In this document: positions 22,481 to 31,763 of the stretch, piece after piece
How the letters are laid out: every line of letters starts with the position of its first letter
How positions within the stretch are numbered: the stretch's first letter is position 1
IMG/VR virus record: IMGVR_UViG_3300034106_000421
Location: 1-41,854 of that record
DNA: 41,854 nucleotides
Origin: a virus
Strand: one strand, 5' to 3'
Made by a program: the position numbers and the translations under genes
The notes under the pieces: model-generated
Seen by the model: the letters and a program-made list of their open reading frames with translations, nothing else
Databases searched by the model: none
What the model was told of the DNA's origin: nothing

Positions 22481-25207
22481 GTGGCAACAATTGACCCCCT
22501 AGTAATTAAATTACAAGCAGATGTTAATGATTTAAAGGCTGGTTTGACTCAGGCTACAAATGCAATCAAAGGCGTAGATGATAGTGTTAAAACTGCATCA
22601 ACAGGTATGTCTAGTTTTATTACAAAGATCAAACAAGTAGGTGCAACCATGGGTGTTGCATTTGCTGGTACAGCAATAGTTAAATTTGGTAAAGACACCA
22701 TATTAGCGGCAAGCAATATGAATGAATCTTTATCTAAGATGAATGTGGTCTTTGGTGAAAACGCACAGGCTGTTGAAAAATGGGCAAATACATCTGCTGA
22801 GGCTATGGGTTTATCAAAACAAAAAACCATTGAAGCGGCTGGTACTTACGGAAACTTATTCCAAGCATTTGGTATTGGTCAAGATAGCGCTACAAAAATG
22901 TCCACTAGCCTTGTGCAGTTGGCATCTGATATGGCCTCTTTTAACAACACATCTGTTGATGATGCGTTACTAGCATTACGCTCAGGTTTGTCAGGTGAAA
23001 CAGAACCACTAAAGAAATTTGGTATTGCTTTATCTGAAGTTAGATTAAAAGAAGAAGCAATGAGTATGGGTCTGATCAAGACTACAAGCGGTGTATTACC
23101 GCCTGCAATTAAGGCACAAGCGGCTTTCTCATTGGCTATGAAAGACTCAGCATTAGCACAGGGTGACTTTGCAAGAACTGCTGACGGCACTGCTAACACC
23201 ATGAAAATATTGCAAGCCAAAATGGAAAACGCTAAAGCCGCATTGGGTGCTGGATTGTTACCTGTATTTCAAGGTTTGTTGTTAGTGTTAAAACCTATTA
23301 TTGGCGGATTAGAAAAGTTTGGTAATTTTCTTGCCAAAAATAAAGATGATGTAAAAGTATTTGTTATTGCCTTAGCCACTTTTACTGCCGCTTGGGGTGC
23401 GTACACACTTGCTGTTAATGCGGCCAAGATCGCGCAGATGGCATTTAATGCTGTTATGAAAGTAAATCCTATGGTGGCTATTGCTACCGCTATTGGTTTA
23501 GTGGCAGTAGGTCTAGTTAGATTATTTAAATCAAATGAAGCGTTTAGAAACGCTGTGATTGCTACTGGCAAAGCAGGCTTGATGGCGTTTGCTTCTATTG
23601 TGCCTATGATCGGTAAAGTATTTGAAGGCATTATGAAAGTAGCAACAGGTCCATTGCGTGCCTTGTTATCTGCGCTTTCACATCTTCCTGGCGTTGGTAA
23701 ATACGCCAAGGCTGGTCTAGATGTTATGAACAAAGGGCTAAACGGCATATCTGATTTTGCTGACGGAGCGGCTAGAAAGGCTAAAGAACTAGCCTCTAAT
23801 CTAGATAAATTGGGTAAAGAGGCTGACAAATCTTCTAAGAAAGTTGATACAGCAGTAAAAGGTACAACTACTGGCGGCGCGGGCAAAGGCGGCGGAATAA
23901 GTGCGGCTGATAAAAAGAAAATTGATGGGTACATGAAAGATGTAAAAGAAATTTATGCCCAAATGAATGAAGTAACTGCTGAGGCGGCTGAAAAAAAGGC
24001 TGAAGAATTAAAAGATTACCAGGACAAACAATTTGAATTACACAAGCGTTATGATGAACGCGTATTAGATATTACTAAATCTTACAATAAAAAAATTGTA
24101 GAGATAGAAAAAGAAAAGCAAGAAAGAATTACAGATCTGCAAAAGGTTGCCGCAGAAAAAAGATCTGATTTAGTCAAGTCTGCCGCAGAAAAAGAACGCT
24201 CAATCTTGCAACAATCTATTGACCGTTTGCGTTCAGCCTTTGCATCTAAGACATCATTTAATTTAACTGAGGCTTTTGGTACAGGTTCTGATGCTGGCGG
24301 ATTAATTACTAAACTTAAAGCAAGTTTAACTGGTGCTAAAAAACTACAAGAAAACGCCGCAGACCTTGCTGGTAAAGGTTACAGCCAAGTATTTATTGAG
24401 GAAGTAGTCAAAAACGGTCCTGAGATTGGCAACAAAATTGCTGATGCTCTAAAAGCGGCTAGCCCTGAAGCCACAAAAGAATTGCAAGATTTGTGGAGCG
24501 CTGTTGATACAACATCAAGAACTGGATTAGATGCACTAGCAACAACTATGAACGCTGGCGGTAAGTTAGCAACTGATGAACTACGCACCGCTTATTCACA
24601 AGTAGCAATAGATCTTAAAAACTCTTTAGCAGAAGTAGATGCTGAACTATTGCAAAGCATGGCAGAGGCTAATAAGGCTTACTCAGAAGCCATGACTGAA
24701 GCAAAAATAGTTAGAGATGAAGCACTTGCTGAAGCACAAAAAGATTTAACTGACGCTTTATTAAAGGCTCAGAAAGAATATGAAAAGGCTATTGATGAAA
24801 TCAACAAAACCACACAAAAGAAACTAGATGATTTACAGGCTAAGTTAAGAGAAACTATGGCATTGATTGCGGCTATCAGCGCGGCACAAGCGGCGGCGGC
24901 ATCTATGGCTAGTGCTACTGTTTCTCCTTATGTAACTAGCGGACCATTTAATGCAAACGGAGGCGTTGGCAATACTCCTTATGGTCCATCAAGTTCAGTG
25001 ACAGTAAACAATCAATTTAATTCAACTACACCACCTAATCCAAATACAGTAAGCCAAGCGGCAGTAAGCGGTATTAAATATGGAGCGGCTATTGTTCCTA
25101 CATCTAACTTTACTTATGGCGCTGGTAATCCTAAATCACCAGTTGTTGTAAAACCTTCTTCAAACTTTAATTACGGATCAGGCAATCCATATATGAAGGC
25201 TAAATGA
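22481..25207 (+). CDS. Tape measure protein, 908 aa
   Basis: Determines tail length and helps DNA injection. It starts with GTG after AGGGGAT. N-terminal helical region (LQADVNDLKAGLTQATNAIKG, a common TMP opening), central hydrophobic segments (about 285-345, IALATFTAAWGAYTL and VAIATAIGLVAVGLV) that may enter the membrane, long Lys/Glu coiled coils (about 480-600 and 705-800), and a Gly/Ser/Pro-rich C-terminus with two SNFxYGxGNP repeats. The length is consistent with a tail of roughly 135 nm using about 0.15 nm per residue. Confidence 0.95.
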   Translation: MATIDPLVIKLQADVNDLKAGLTQATNAIKGVDDSVKTASTGMSSFITKIKQVGATMGVAFAGTAIVKFGKDTILAASNMNESLSKMNVVFGENAQAVEKWANTSAEAMGLSKQKTIEAAGTYGNLFQAFGIGQDSATKMSTSLVQLASDMASFNNTSVDDALLALRSGLSGETEPLKKFGIALSEVRLKEEAMSMGLIKTTSGVLPPAIKAQAAFSLAMKDSALAQGDFARTADGTANTMKILQAKMENAKAALGAGLLPVFQGLLLVLKPIIGGLEKFGNFLAKNKDDVKVFVIALATFTAAWGAYTLAVNAAKIAQMAFNAVMKVNPMVAIATAIGLVAVGLVRLFKSNEAFRNAVIATGKAGLMAFASIVPMIGKVFEGIMKVATGPLRALLSALSHLPGVGKYAKAGLDVMNKGLNGISDFADGAARKAKELASNLDKLGKEADKSSKKVDTAVKGTTTGGAGKGGGISAADKKKIDGYMKDVKEIYAQMNEVTAEAAEKKAEELKDYQDKQFELHKRYDERVLDITKSYNKKIVEIEKEKQERITDLQKVAAEKRSDLVKSAAEKERSILQQSIDRLRSAFASKTSFNLTEAFGTGSDAGGLITKLKASLTGAKKLQENAADLAGKGYSQVFIEEVVKNGPEIGNKIADALKAASPEATKELQDLWSAVDTTSRTGLDALATTMNAGGKLATDELRTAYSQVAIDLKNSLAEVDAELLQSMAEANKAYSEAMTEAKIVRDEALAEAQKDLTDALLKAQKEYEKAIDEINKTTQKKLDDLQAKLRETMALIAAISAAQAAAASMASATVSPYVTSGPFNANGGVGNTPYGPSSSVTVNNQFNSTTPPNPNTVSQAAVSGIKYGAAIVPTSNFTYGAGNPKSPVVVKPSSNFNYGSGNPYMKAK

Positions 25208-26073
25208 TGACAGTCTTAACTCAAATATATTCTTTTTCATTTAACGGATTAACTTTTGGTGGTGCTAATTCTCCCTACCAAATACTTAGTGTTGATGGAC
25301 TAGAGAGCCTTCCAGGTATTCGCAATCAAGATGATAACCGTGGATATGCAGATGGTATGTTTACAGGTAGAGATTTCTTGGCTGGCCGTAATATAACTAT
25401 TTTGTTCAATACTTTTGGAGAAGGTAATAACTCCGCTCAAACAAATTTAAACACAATTCAGTCCACACTATTACCTCAACAACAAGGCACTACTCCTTTA
25501 TATTTTAAATTGCCTTCTCAGGTAGTACAAGAACAATTTATTGATGCCCGCGTGCGTCAATTTAATACAAGCATTGACCCTAATTACACCTATGGATACA
25601 TTACAAGCCAAGTTCAATTCTTTTGTCCTGATCCAAACTATTACAACAATAACTTGCAAACAGCCACACTTGCCTATTTGCCTCCTACTGGCCGTACCTA
25701 TAACCGCGTTTACAACCTTGTTTATGATCCATCTACTGCGGTTATCACTACTACTGTAAACAATTTAGGTTGGGCTACTACCTATCCAACCATCACTTTA
25801 GTTGGACCTATCGTTGATCCAATACTAGGAAACCTAACAACTGGTGATTCATTAGAATTTAACTGCACTTTGACCAACGCGGACACTCTTGTAGTTGATC
25901 TTTACAATAAACTAATCACATTGAATGGTGATCCTGCCCGTAATTTATTAGCAACAGGAACTTGGTTTGCCGCTCCCCCAGGCAATTCTGAATTCACGCT
26001 AACAGGTGATCCTGGAAGCACCGTGATTAACCAAACTCAGGCTACTATTACCTGGTATTCCGCTTACATTTAG
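25204..26073 (+). CDS. Distal tail protein (Dit-like), 289 aa
   Basis: Forms the ring between tail tube and tip and anchors fibres. The opening (FSFNGLTFGG.., SPYQILSVDGLESLPGIR..) and FTGRDFLAGRNITILFN match siphovirus Dit N-terminal domains. The C-terminal part (GDSLEFNCTLTNADTLVVDLYNK, LTGDPGST) is the galectin-like half. Tandem ATGATG start overlapping the TMP stop, the usual TMP-Dit order. Confidence 0.85.
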   Translation: MMTVLTQIYSFSFNGLTFGGANSPYQILSVDGLESLPGIRNQDDNRGYADGMFTGRDFLAGRNITILFNTFGEGNNSAQTNLNTIQSTLLPQQQGTTPLYFKLPSQVVQEQFIDARVRQFNTSIDPNYTYGYITSQVQFFCPDPNYYNNNLQTATLAYLPPTGRTYNRVYNLVYDPSTAVITTTVNNLGWATTYPTITLVGPIVDPILGNLTTGDSLEFNCTLTNADTLVVDLYNKLITLNGDPARNLLATGTWFAAPPGNSEFTLTGDPGSTVINQTQATITWYSAYI

Positions 26074-26080
26074 GAGAAAA

Positions 26081-27049
26081 ATGACATTACATAATCCACC
26101 CAGTTGGCTACAAAACGGATCTCACCCTGCGGAAAATGACCGTTTAACAACACAAGCATTGTGGGCAACTACTGGAATTATTAATACTTCCTCTTTGGCG
26201 GTAACTGCTAATTCACCAGTAAACATGTCTGTAAATGTGGCTAGCGGTTGGGCGGCAATTGTTGGTACTACTCAGCCACAAATGGGAACTTATGTTGCTT
26301 ACAATGATGCAACTGTAAATTTACCAATTACTACGGCCAACCCTACACACCCACGCATTGATCTTGTGTGCATGACGGTAAACGATTCATATTATTCAGG
26401 CGCTTTAGACAATGTTACTTTTCAAGTTATTGCTGGAACTGCAATTGCAAGCCCAGTGCCACCCGCAACACCTGCAAACTCAATTGCTTTAGCAGAGGTA
26501 ACAGTTTCTGCTGGCGCTCTTTCTATATCAAGCGGCAATATTTCAGATGAAAGAATTGAAGTTACAACAAATGTTCCCGTAACAGGTGACATAAGCGCAG
26601 TTGTAGCAGGCACAGGTTTAAGCGGCGGAGGTACAAGCGGATCTGTAACTCTTTCAATTAACACATCAGTAACGGCTGATTTAACAACTGCTCAAACTTT
26701 AACAAATAAATCTTTAACATCAGCAAAAATTAATCTTGGAATTACAACAGATACAACTACGGCATTTACTCCTGCTATTGGAGATAATGGCAAACTTGTA
26801 ACTTTGAGTAATGCTAGTCCAGTGACTGTAACTATTCCACCATTTAGTAGCGTTGCTTATCCAGTAGGCGCACAATTAAACTTTGTGCAATTAGGAGCAG
26901 GTCAAGTAACTTTTGCGCAAGGCGCAGGTGTAACTATTGTTTCAACTGGCGCAACAGCATCAGCACCTGCATTACGCGCTCAATATTCTTCAGCCACTGC
27001 AATTTGTACATCTGCTGACAATTGGTTAATTGCAGGTGATATAAGTTGA
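26081..27049 (+). CDS. Tail fibre/minor tail protein, 322 aa
   Basis: The N-terminal half (about 1-165: SHPAENDRLTTQALWATTG, VASGWAAIVGTTQ, HPRIDLVCMTVND) resembles actinophage minor tail proteins that attach fibres. The C-terminal half begins AGTGLSGGGTSGSVTL, then TAQTLTNKSLT, and ends LRAQYSSATAICTSADNWLIAGDIS, a fibre-shaft and tip module shared with the protein at 27300. AGGAG precedes the ATG, and the stop overlaps the next TTG. Confidence 0.75.
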   Translation: MTLHNPPSWLQNGSHPAENDRLTTQALWATTGIINTSSLAVTANSPVNMSVNVASGWAAIVGTTQPQMGTYVAYNDATVNLPITTANPTHPRIDLVCMTVNDSYYSGALDNVTFQVIAGTAIASPVPPATPANSIALAEVTVSAGALSISSGNISDERIEVTTNVPVTGDISAVVAGTGLSGGGTSGSVTLSINTSVTADLTTAQTLTNKSLTSAKINLGITTDTTTAFTPAIGDNGKLVTLSNASPVTVTIPPFSSVAYPVGAQLNFVQLGAGQVTFAQGAGVTIVSTGATASAPALRAQYSSATAICTSADNWLIAGDIS

Positions 27050-27300
27050 GTAGATTAGCCTTAACCCCAACAAATGTACCTGCAAGCGCAACAGATATTA
27101 ATAATCCCACCCTGCGCCAAGGCGATCTTTATTACAACACTACAACAGGTTTGATGGTCTATAACGGTACTGCTTGGGTAGCGGTTAGCACATCAACTAC
27201 AAATGAACTAGATGCTGGTGTATTTGATAGCATTGCCCCATATCAAGGCGGTTTCCCTAGCGATACAGCAACACAAACTTTTAACGGAGGTACTCCATAA
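27046..27300 (+). CDS. Short fibre-associated protein, 84 aa
   Basis: TTG start overlapping the upstream TGA. Carries RQGDLYYNTTTGLMVYNGTAWVAVS, the same YYNT..L..YNG.AW module found in the protein at 8659 and, more loosely, at 32876; this unit is a phage fibre attachment motif. Ends in overlap with the next ATG (TAATG). Probably a structural adaptor. Confidence 0.6.
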   Translation: MSRLALTPTNVPASATDINNPTLRQGDLYYNTTTGLMVYNGTAWVAVSTSTTNELDAGVFDSIAPYQGGFPSDTATQTFNGGTP

Positions 27301-27947
27301 TGGCCGTAGTAACCCAAATTCAAGTACGCAGAGGAACAGCCTCACAGTGGACCGCCACTAATCCAGTTTTAGCCGCAGGTGAGTGGGGCTATGAGTCAGA
27401 CACTAACAAGGCAAAAATTGGTAACGGATCAAGTGCTTGGAATTCATTATCTTATTTTGGCGGAACTGGAACAGTATCTAGCATAACTGCTGGCACAGGT
27501 CTATCAGGTGGAACAATTACTTCTACTGGAACTATTGCTATTGATACTGCCACAACCGTAGATGTATCTACTGCCCAAACATTAACTAATAAAACTTTAA
27601 CTGGTGTTATTTACACACAAACACTTCTCACGCCATCATTTACTACCAACGCTTACACACTAGCGTTAGGCGATCAAGGCGATATTCTATTAGCAAGCAA
27701 CGGAGCAACCGCAGGAACAATTAACATTCCTACTAATGGTTCTGTTGGATTCCCAATAGGAACTCAGATTACAATTATTCAAACAGGTGCAGGACAATTA
27801 ACTATTCAAGCAAGTTCAAGCGGAACAACAACAGTTAATTCAACTGGTGCTACTGCTACTGCCCCTAAACTTCGTGCGCAAAATTCATCTGCTACTTGTA
27901 TCAAAACAGGCACAGATACTTGGTATGTGCTAGGAGATATTTCCTAA
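27300..27947 (+). CDS. Tail fibre protein, 215 aa
   Basis: Opens with IQVRRGTASQWTATNPVLAAGEWGYESDTNKAKIGNG, a widespread phage fibre N-terminus. A shaft follows (GTGLSGGTITSTGTIAI, TAQTLTNKTLT), then a tip with SVGFPIGTQITIIQTGAGQLTI and LRAQNSSATCIKTGTDTWYVLGDIS. The C-terminal 150 residues are homologous to those of the protein at 26081, so one arose by duplication of the other. Overlaps the next ATG. Confidence 0.8.
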   Translation: MAVVTQIQVRRGTASQWTATNPVLAAGEWGYESDTNKAKIGNGSSAWNSLSYFGGTGTVSSITAGTGLSGGTITSTGTIAIDTATTVDVSTAQTLTNKTLTGVIYTQTLLTPSFTTNAYTLALGDQGDILLASNGATAGTINIPTNGSVGFPIGTQITIIQTGAGQLTIQASSSGTTTVNSTGATATAPKLRAQNSSATCIKTGTDTWYVLGDIS

Positions 27948-28525
27948 TGCCAATTCTAGGAGTTATTGCTTCATCTACACGCCAAGGTCAGGCTACTGAT
28001 ACTGGTGCTATGTTTCCTATATTTGCTACAACAGTAGGTTCTGCTGGTGCGGCATCAGTAACATTTTCTAACATACCTTCAACTTACACTCACTTACAAT
28101 TAAGAACTTATACAAGATCAACTAATGGTAATTCTAATGATGCTGGTGGTATGAACACTACATTTAATTCAGATACTACAGCCTCTTATGCTTTTCATTA
28201 CATGATCGCTTCTGGTGGGGGCACTAACCAAATAACAACTGGTAACGCTAGTTCAAATACTAATTTTGTTATGGGTTTTACTAATAGCAGTAATTACAAT
28301 GCAACAAATTATAGTGGAAGCATAGTGGACATTTTAGAATATAAAAACACAAGCAAATTAAAAACAGTTAGAGCCTATGGCGGTAATGACGGTAATACTG
28401 CTGGTTTCGTTTGGTTTTGCTCAGGATTATGGCAAAAAACTAATGCAATAACATCTATTACTATAACTCCATGGTCAGGTAGTTTTACTCAGTATTCAAC
28501 ACTTGCTTTATACGGATTGAAATAG
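27947..28525 (+). CDS. Receptor-binding/fibre tip candidate, 192 aa
   Basis: Start chosen at 27947, sharing the last base of the previous stop (TAATG). The domain (about 27-190) begins PIFATTVGSAGAASVTFSNIPSTYTHLQLR, with a D/T..I.L..T.....T(S/A)ITI end, and is related to the N-terminal domains of the next two proteins (SVTFNSIPQNYTDLRI and NIEFTSIPQTYTDLRI). The three are therefore paralogues in a row. This beta-sandwich is common in virion adhesins of aquatic phages. Confidence 0.7.
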   Translation: MPILGVIASSTRQGQATDTGAMFPIFATTVGSAGAASVTFSNIPSTYTHLQLRTYTRSTNGNSNDAGGMNTTFNSDTTASYAFHYMIASGGGTNQITTGNASSNTNFVMGFTNSSNYNATNYSGSIVDILEYKNTSKLKTVRAYGGNDGNTAGFVWFCSGLWQKTNAITSITITPWSGSFTQYSTLALYGLK

Positions 28526-28535
28526 GAGAAAATAA

Positions 28536-29804
28536 ATGAGTACTTATACACCTATTGCTACCACAGTTTTGACTAGCACAGCATCATCTGTGACTTTTAA
28601 TTCTATTCCTCAAAATTATACAGATTTACGAATAATAGTAAGTGCAAAAACAACTGCAAGTGCTGGGCAACTTTATGGGTATCTTAATGGTGATACTGGC
28701 AATAGTTATTCACGCACTATTATGTGGAATAATAATGGTACTTATGGTTCAGCCCGTGATAGTAACTATACAACCTTAAATATAGATTATTATGGAATTT
28801 TAGATCCTAATAGATTTAACACACAAATTTTAGATTTTATGCAATACACCAATCCTAATGTTAATAAAACTTGTGTATTTCGCAATTCTAATAGTGAATA
28901 TGGTAATGATATAGTCATAGCATTATGGCGCAATACTAGTCCAATTACTCAAATAGTAATCAATTCTACTCAAACTCTTGCTATTGATACTACATTTACA
29001 TTGTATGGAATTGTAGAAGGTGGCGGATATGCTCTTGGTGGAGATATAGTTACAACAGATGGAACTTACTGGTATCACGCATTTTTATCTTCAGGTGTTT
29101 TTACTCCTACAAAAGATTTAACTTTTGAAACATTAATTGTTGCAGGTGGTGGTGCTGGCGGAGGAATTACTAACGAATCCGCAGGTGGTGGTGGTGCGGG
29201 TGGATATAGATTATTAACTAATCAAGCCGCCGTAAATTCTACAAATTATGTAATAACTGTTGGTAGCGGTGGCGCTGGAGTTGCAAATAGCAGGGGAAGC
29301 GCTGGCACTAATTCAAGTGTAATTGGCGGTGCTATTTTGCTTTCATCAACTGGTGGTGGCGGTGGCGGTGGTACTTCTATTGGTAGTGGTGGTGCTGGTG
29401 GTTCAGGTGGCGGTTCATACAATGTTAGTGGTGGTGCTGGTAATGCTGGTGGTTATACACCAGTAGAAGGATATGCAGGAGGTCACCCTTATGCTGGTGG
29501 CGGTGGCGCTAGTCAAGCAGGCGCTTATTTAGTTGCTGGTAATGGTTCTAATTCTGCTTCAACTTGGGCTAGCGCAACTGGAACTGGTGTTAGTGGTTAT
29601 TATGCTGGCGGTGGTAGTCCAGGTCAAACTTCAACTTCATCTTTAGGTGGCGGTGGTCGTGGTGAAGCACCTCTTAATAATAATAATCAAGCCGCAGGCA
29701 CTATAAATACAGGTTCAGGTGGCGGTGGGCGTTGGAATAGTGGAAGCAATACAGTTGGCGCTTCAGGCGGATCAGGAATTGTGATTGTGAGGTATGCGGT
29801 CTAA
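28536..29804 (+). CDS. Glycine-rich adhesin-like tail protein 1, 422 aa
   Basis: N-terminal beta-sandwich (1-165; SVTFNSIPQNYTDLRI) as in the neighbours. A bridge (TDGTYWYHAFLSSGVFTPTKDLTFETLIVAGGG) then leads to a glycine-rich domain (about 205-420) with many GGGG and GGGGAGG runs, ending SGGSGIVIVRY. Such domains can form polyglycine-II helix bundles that present variable loops for receptor binding, as in T-even-like gp38 adhesins. Near-identical bridge and end segments occur in the next gene. Confidence 0.78.
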   Translation: MSTYTPIATTVLTSTASSVTFNSIPQNYTDLRIIVSAKTTASAGQLYGYLNGDTGNSYSRTIMWNNNGTYGSARDSNYTTLNIDYYGILDPNRFNTQILDFMQYTNPNVNKTCVFRNSNSEYGNDIVIALWRNTSPITQIVINSTQTLAIDTTFTLYGIVEGGGYALGGDIVTTDGTYWYHAFLSSGVFTPTKDLTFETLIVAGGGAGGGITNESAGGGGAGGYRLLTNQAAVNSTNYVITVGSGGAGVANSRGSAGTNSSVIGGAILLSSTGGGGGGGTSIGSGGAGGSGGGSYNVSGGAGNAGGYTPVEGYAGGHPYAGGGGASQAGAYLVAGNGSNSASTWASATGTGVSGYYAGGGSPGQTSTSSLGGGGRGEAPLNNNNQAAGTINTGSGGGGRWNSGSNTVGASGGSGIVIVRYAV

Positions 29805-31189
29805 TGGCTAACATGCGATTAATTGAAACAAAAACAGTTGGCGCTGGTGGTGTTGCAAACATAGAATTTACTTCTATACCTCAAACTTACACTGATTTGA
29901 GAATTGTATATTCAGCAAGAAGCACAAGCGGTAGTGGATATTCAGTAAATTTATATTTAACATTTAATAATTCAACTTCTAGATATTATGAAAATCTTTT
30001 ATATTCTTCGGCTGGAATTATGGGCGGAACAAATAAAAGTAACACAGATCCATACTTAAACTGGGCAACTTTAGCGCAAGGTGCAGAAACTAATGTATGG
30101 ACTAGTGGTCAAGTTTATATTACAAATTATACTAGTAGTAACTCAAAGTCATTGTCTTCAGATTTTGTAAGTGAAGGCAATAACACATCTCCTTGGCAAA
30201 TGTTAAATGCAGGTGCATGGAATCCAACTTCCAATGTTGCGATAACATCTATTAAAGCAACAAGTAGTGCTGGAAATATTGCAGAAGGTTCTACATTTTA
30301 TTTGTATGGAGTTTCTAACACTATTGCTAGTGGTGCTAAAGCCTATGGTGGTTATGTAAGCGAAGATACTAATTACTGGTATCACACATTTTTATCATCA
30401 GGTACATTTACACCTACACAATCTTTATCTTGTGATATTTTGGTTGTTGCTGGTGGCGGTGGTGGTGCTACTGCAAGATATGGAAATAGCACAGGCGGTG
30501 GTGGTGGTGCTGGTGGTTTAGTTGCATTAACATCACAATCATTATCCGCAACCGCATATTCCGTAACTGTTGGCGCTGGTGGCGTTAGAGGTACTGCAAG
30601 TGTTACTGCAACACAAGGCGGTAATTCACAATTTGCTTCAACTACTGCCGCAGTTGGTGGTGGTCGTGGTGCTGGATACAATGGTGGATTTTATGCTTCA
30701 GGAACAGGCGGTTCAGGCGGAGGTGGTCAAGGATTTGCTGAAAGTTCAGGAACAACTAGCGGTGCGGCTGGAACTTCAGGACAAGGAAATACTGGCGGTT
30801 CATCAATCTATAATTATCCTGCTTATACAAATTATGCTTCAGGTGGCGGTGGAGGTGCGGGAGCAGTAGGTCAAGATGCTCAAACACAATATCAAAGCGG
30901 TAATGGCGGTAATGGTTCTAATGCTTATTCATCTTGGGCTAGTGCAACCATTACTGGCGATCAAGGTTATTACGCTGGTGGCGGTGCTGGTGGTGGTTAC
31001 ATAAATTCACCTTTAGTTGTTGGTGGTAATGGTGGTTTAGGTGGAGGTGGAGATGGAGAATATAGTTCTTCATTTTCAACTTTTGCTGGAGCAACTAATA
31101 CTGGTGGCGGTGGTGCTGGAGGTAGCACTAATTTCACAACATCAGGCGCAGGTGGTAGTGGTTTAGTTATAGTAAGATACGCGAAATAA
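29804..31189 (+). CDS. Glycine-rich adhesin-like tail protein 2, 461 aa
   Basis: Paralogue of the preceding gene: the same N-terminal IPQTYTDLRI domain, the same bridge (TNYWYHTFLSSGTFTPTQSL) and the same end (GAGGSGLVIVRYAK), with a different set of glycine-rich loops between about 215 and 455. The conserved frame with divergent loops suggests two receptor-binding specificities or a recombination reservoir. It overlaps the previous stop by one base. Confidence 0.78.
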   Translation: MANMRLIETKTVGAGGVANIEFTSIPQTYTDLRIVYSARSTSGSGYSVNLYLTFNNSTSRYYENLLYSSAGIMGGTNKSNTDPYLNWATLAQGAETNVWTSGQVYITNYTSSNSKSLSSDFVSEGNNTSPWQMLNAGAWNPTSNVAITSIKATSSAGNIAEGSTFYLYGVSNTIASGAKAYGGYVSEDTNYWYHTFLSSGTFTPTQSLSCDILVVAGGGGGATARYGNSTGGGGGAGGLVALTSQSLSATAYSVTVGAGGVRGTASVTATQGGNSQFASTTAAVGGGRGAGYNGGFYASGTGGSGGGGQGFAESSGTTSGAAGTSGQGNTGGSSIYNYPAYTNYASGGGGGAGAVGQDAQTQYQSGNGGNGSNAYSSWASATITGDQGYYAGGGAGGGYINSPLVVGGNGGLGGGGDGEYSSSFSTFAGATNTGGGGAGGSTNFTTSGAGGSGLVIVRYAK

Positions 31190-31197
31190 GGAGAAAC

Positions 31198-31542
31198 ATG
31201 GCGCACTTTGCTGAAATAGATAATAACGGAACTGTACTTAGAGTTTTAGTTGTAGGAAATGACCAAGAACATAGGGGTCAAGATTTTCTTGCTAATGATT
31301 TAGGGCTTGGTGGTACATGGGTTCAAACATCATATAACAATAATATACGCAAACAATTTGCTGGCGTTGGATTTAAATATGACGCTGATGCAGATGTGTT
31401 TATTGCACCTCAACCTTATGACTCATGGACATTAGATAATAATTACGATTGGCAAGCACCAGTAGCCAAGCCTGATGATGAAAATATGTATAACTGGAAT
31501 GAAGAAAACCAAGAATGGGAGATCGTAAATGTCGCTGAATAA
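31198..31542 (+). CDS. Conserved small virion-associated protein of aquatic phages, 114 aa
   Basis: The pattern AEIDNNGTVLRVLVVGND, GGTWVQTSYNNNIRKQFAGVGF, YDADADVFIAPQPYDSWTLD and a WNEENQEW ending is, from memory, widely shared by cyanophages and other aquatic phages near tail-fibre genes. Function unknown; probably fibre-associated. AAGGAG before the ATG. The C-terminus overlaps the next gene by 14 bases. Confidence 0.75.
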   Translation: MAHFAEIDNNGTVLRVLVVGNDQEHRGQDFLANDLGLGGTWVQTSYNNNIRKQFAGVGFKYDADADVFIAPQPYDSWTLDNNYDWQAPVAKPDDENMYNWNEENQEWEIVNVAE

Positions 31543-31759
31543 AATGATTGTAGATTGCTCTACTGGCAAAACAACTATTGTGCCTTTAACTGCGCAAGAA
31601 ATTTCTGACAGAGATCAAGCCGCCGCAAAATACGCAGAGGAAAAAGCCAAGCGTGAGGCTGATGCTCAGGCATTAGCGGCTAATAAAGAGTCAGCAAAGG
31701 CTAAATTAATTGCTGGAGAACCTTTAACTGAGGAAGAAGCCGCCGCACTGGTAATCTAG
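31529..31759 (+). CDS. Small fibre-cluster protein with charged helix, 76 aa
   Basis: Starts inside the previous gene with GGGAG upstream. It has an N-terminal KMIVDCSTGKTTIVPLT strand pair, then a long Ala/Glu/Lys/Asp helix (25-60) and PLTEEEAAAL. This organisation, common in phages beside fibre genes, suggests a small assembly factor or fibre-bound helix. Exact role unknown. Confidence 0.65.
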   Translation: MSLNKMIVDCSTGKTTIVPLTAQEISDRDQAAAKYAEEKAKREADAQALAANKESAKAKLIAGEPLTEEEAAALVI

Positions 31760-31763
31760 CGGT

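Noticed and set aside
23269-23934. Minus-strand open frame of 221 codons
   Set aside because: It lies wholly inside the tape measure gene in antisense, is Ala/Pro/Leu-rich as expected from codon mirroring and has no supported start.
29140-31180. Repeated GGTGGTGGCGGT tracts as satellite repeats or CRISPR-like array
   Set aside because: They are codon-level glycine repeats in phase with two adhesin genes, with no regular spacer or repeat length.
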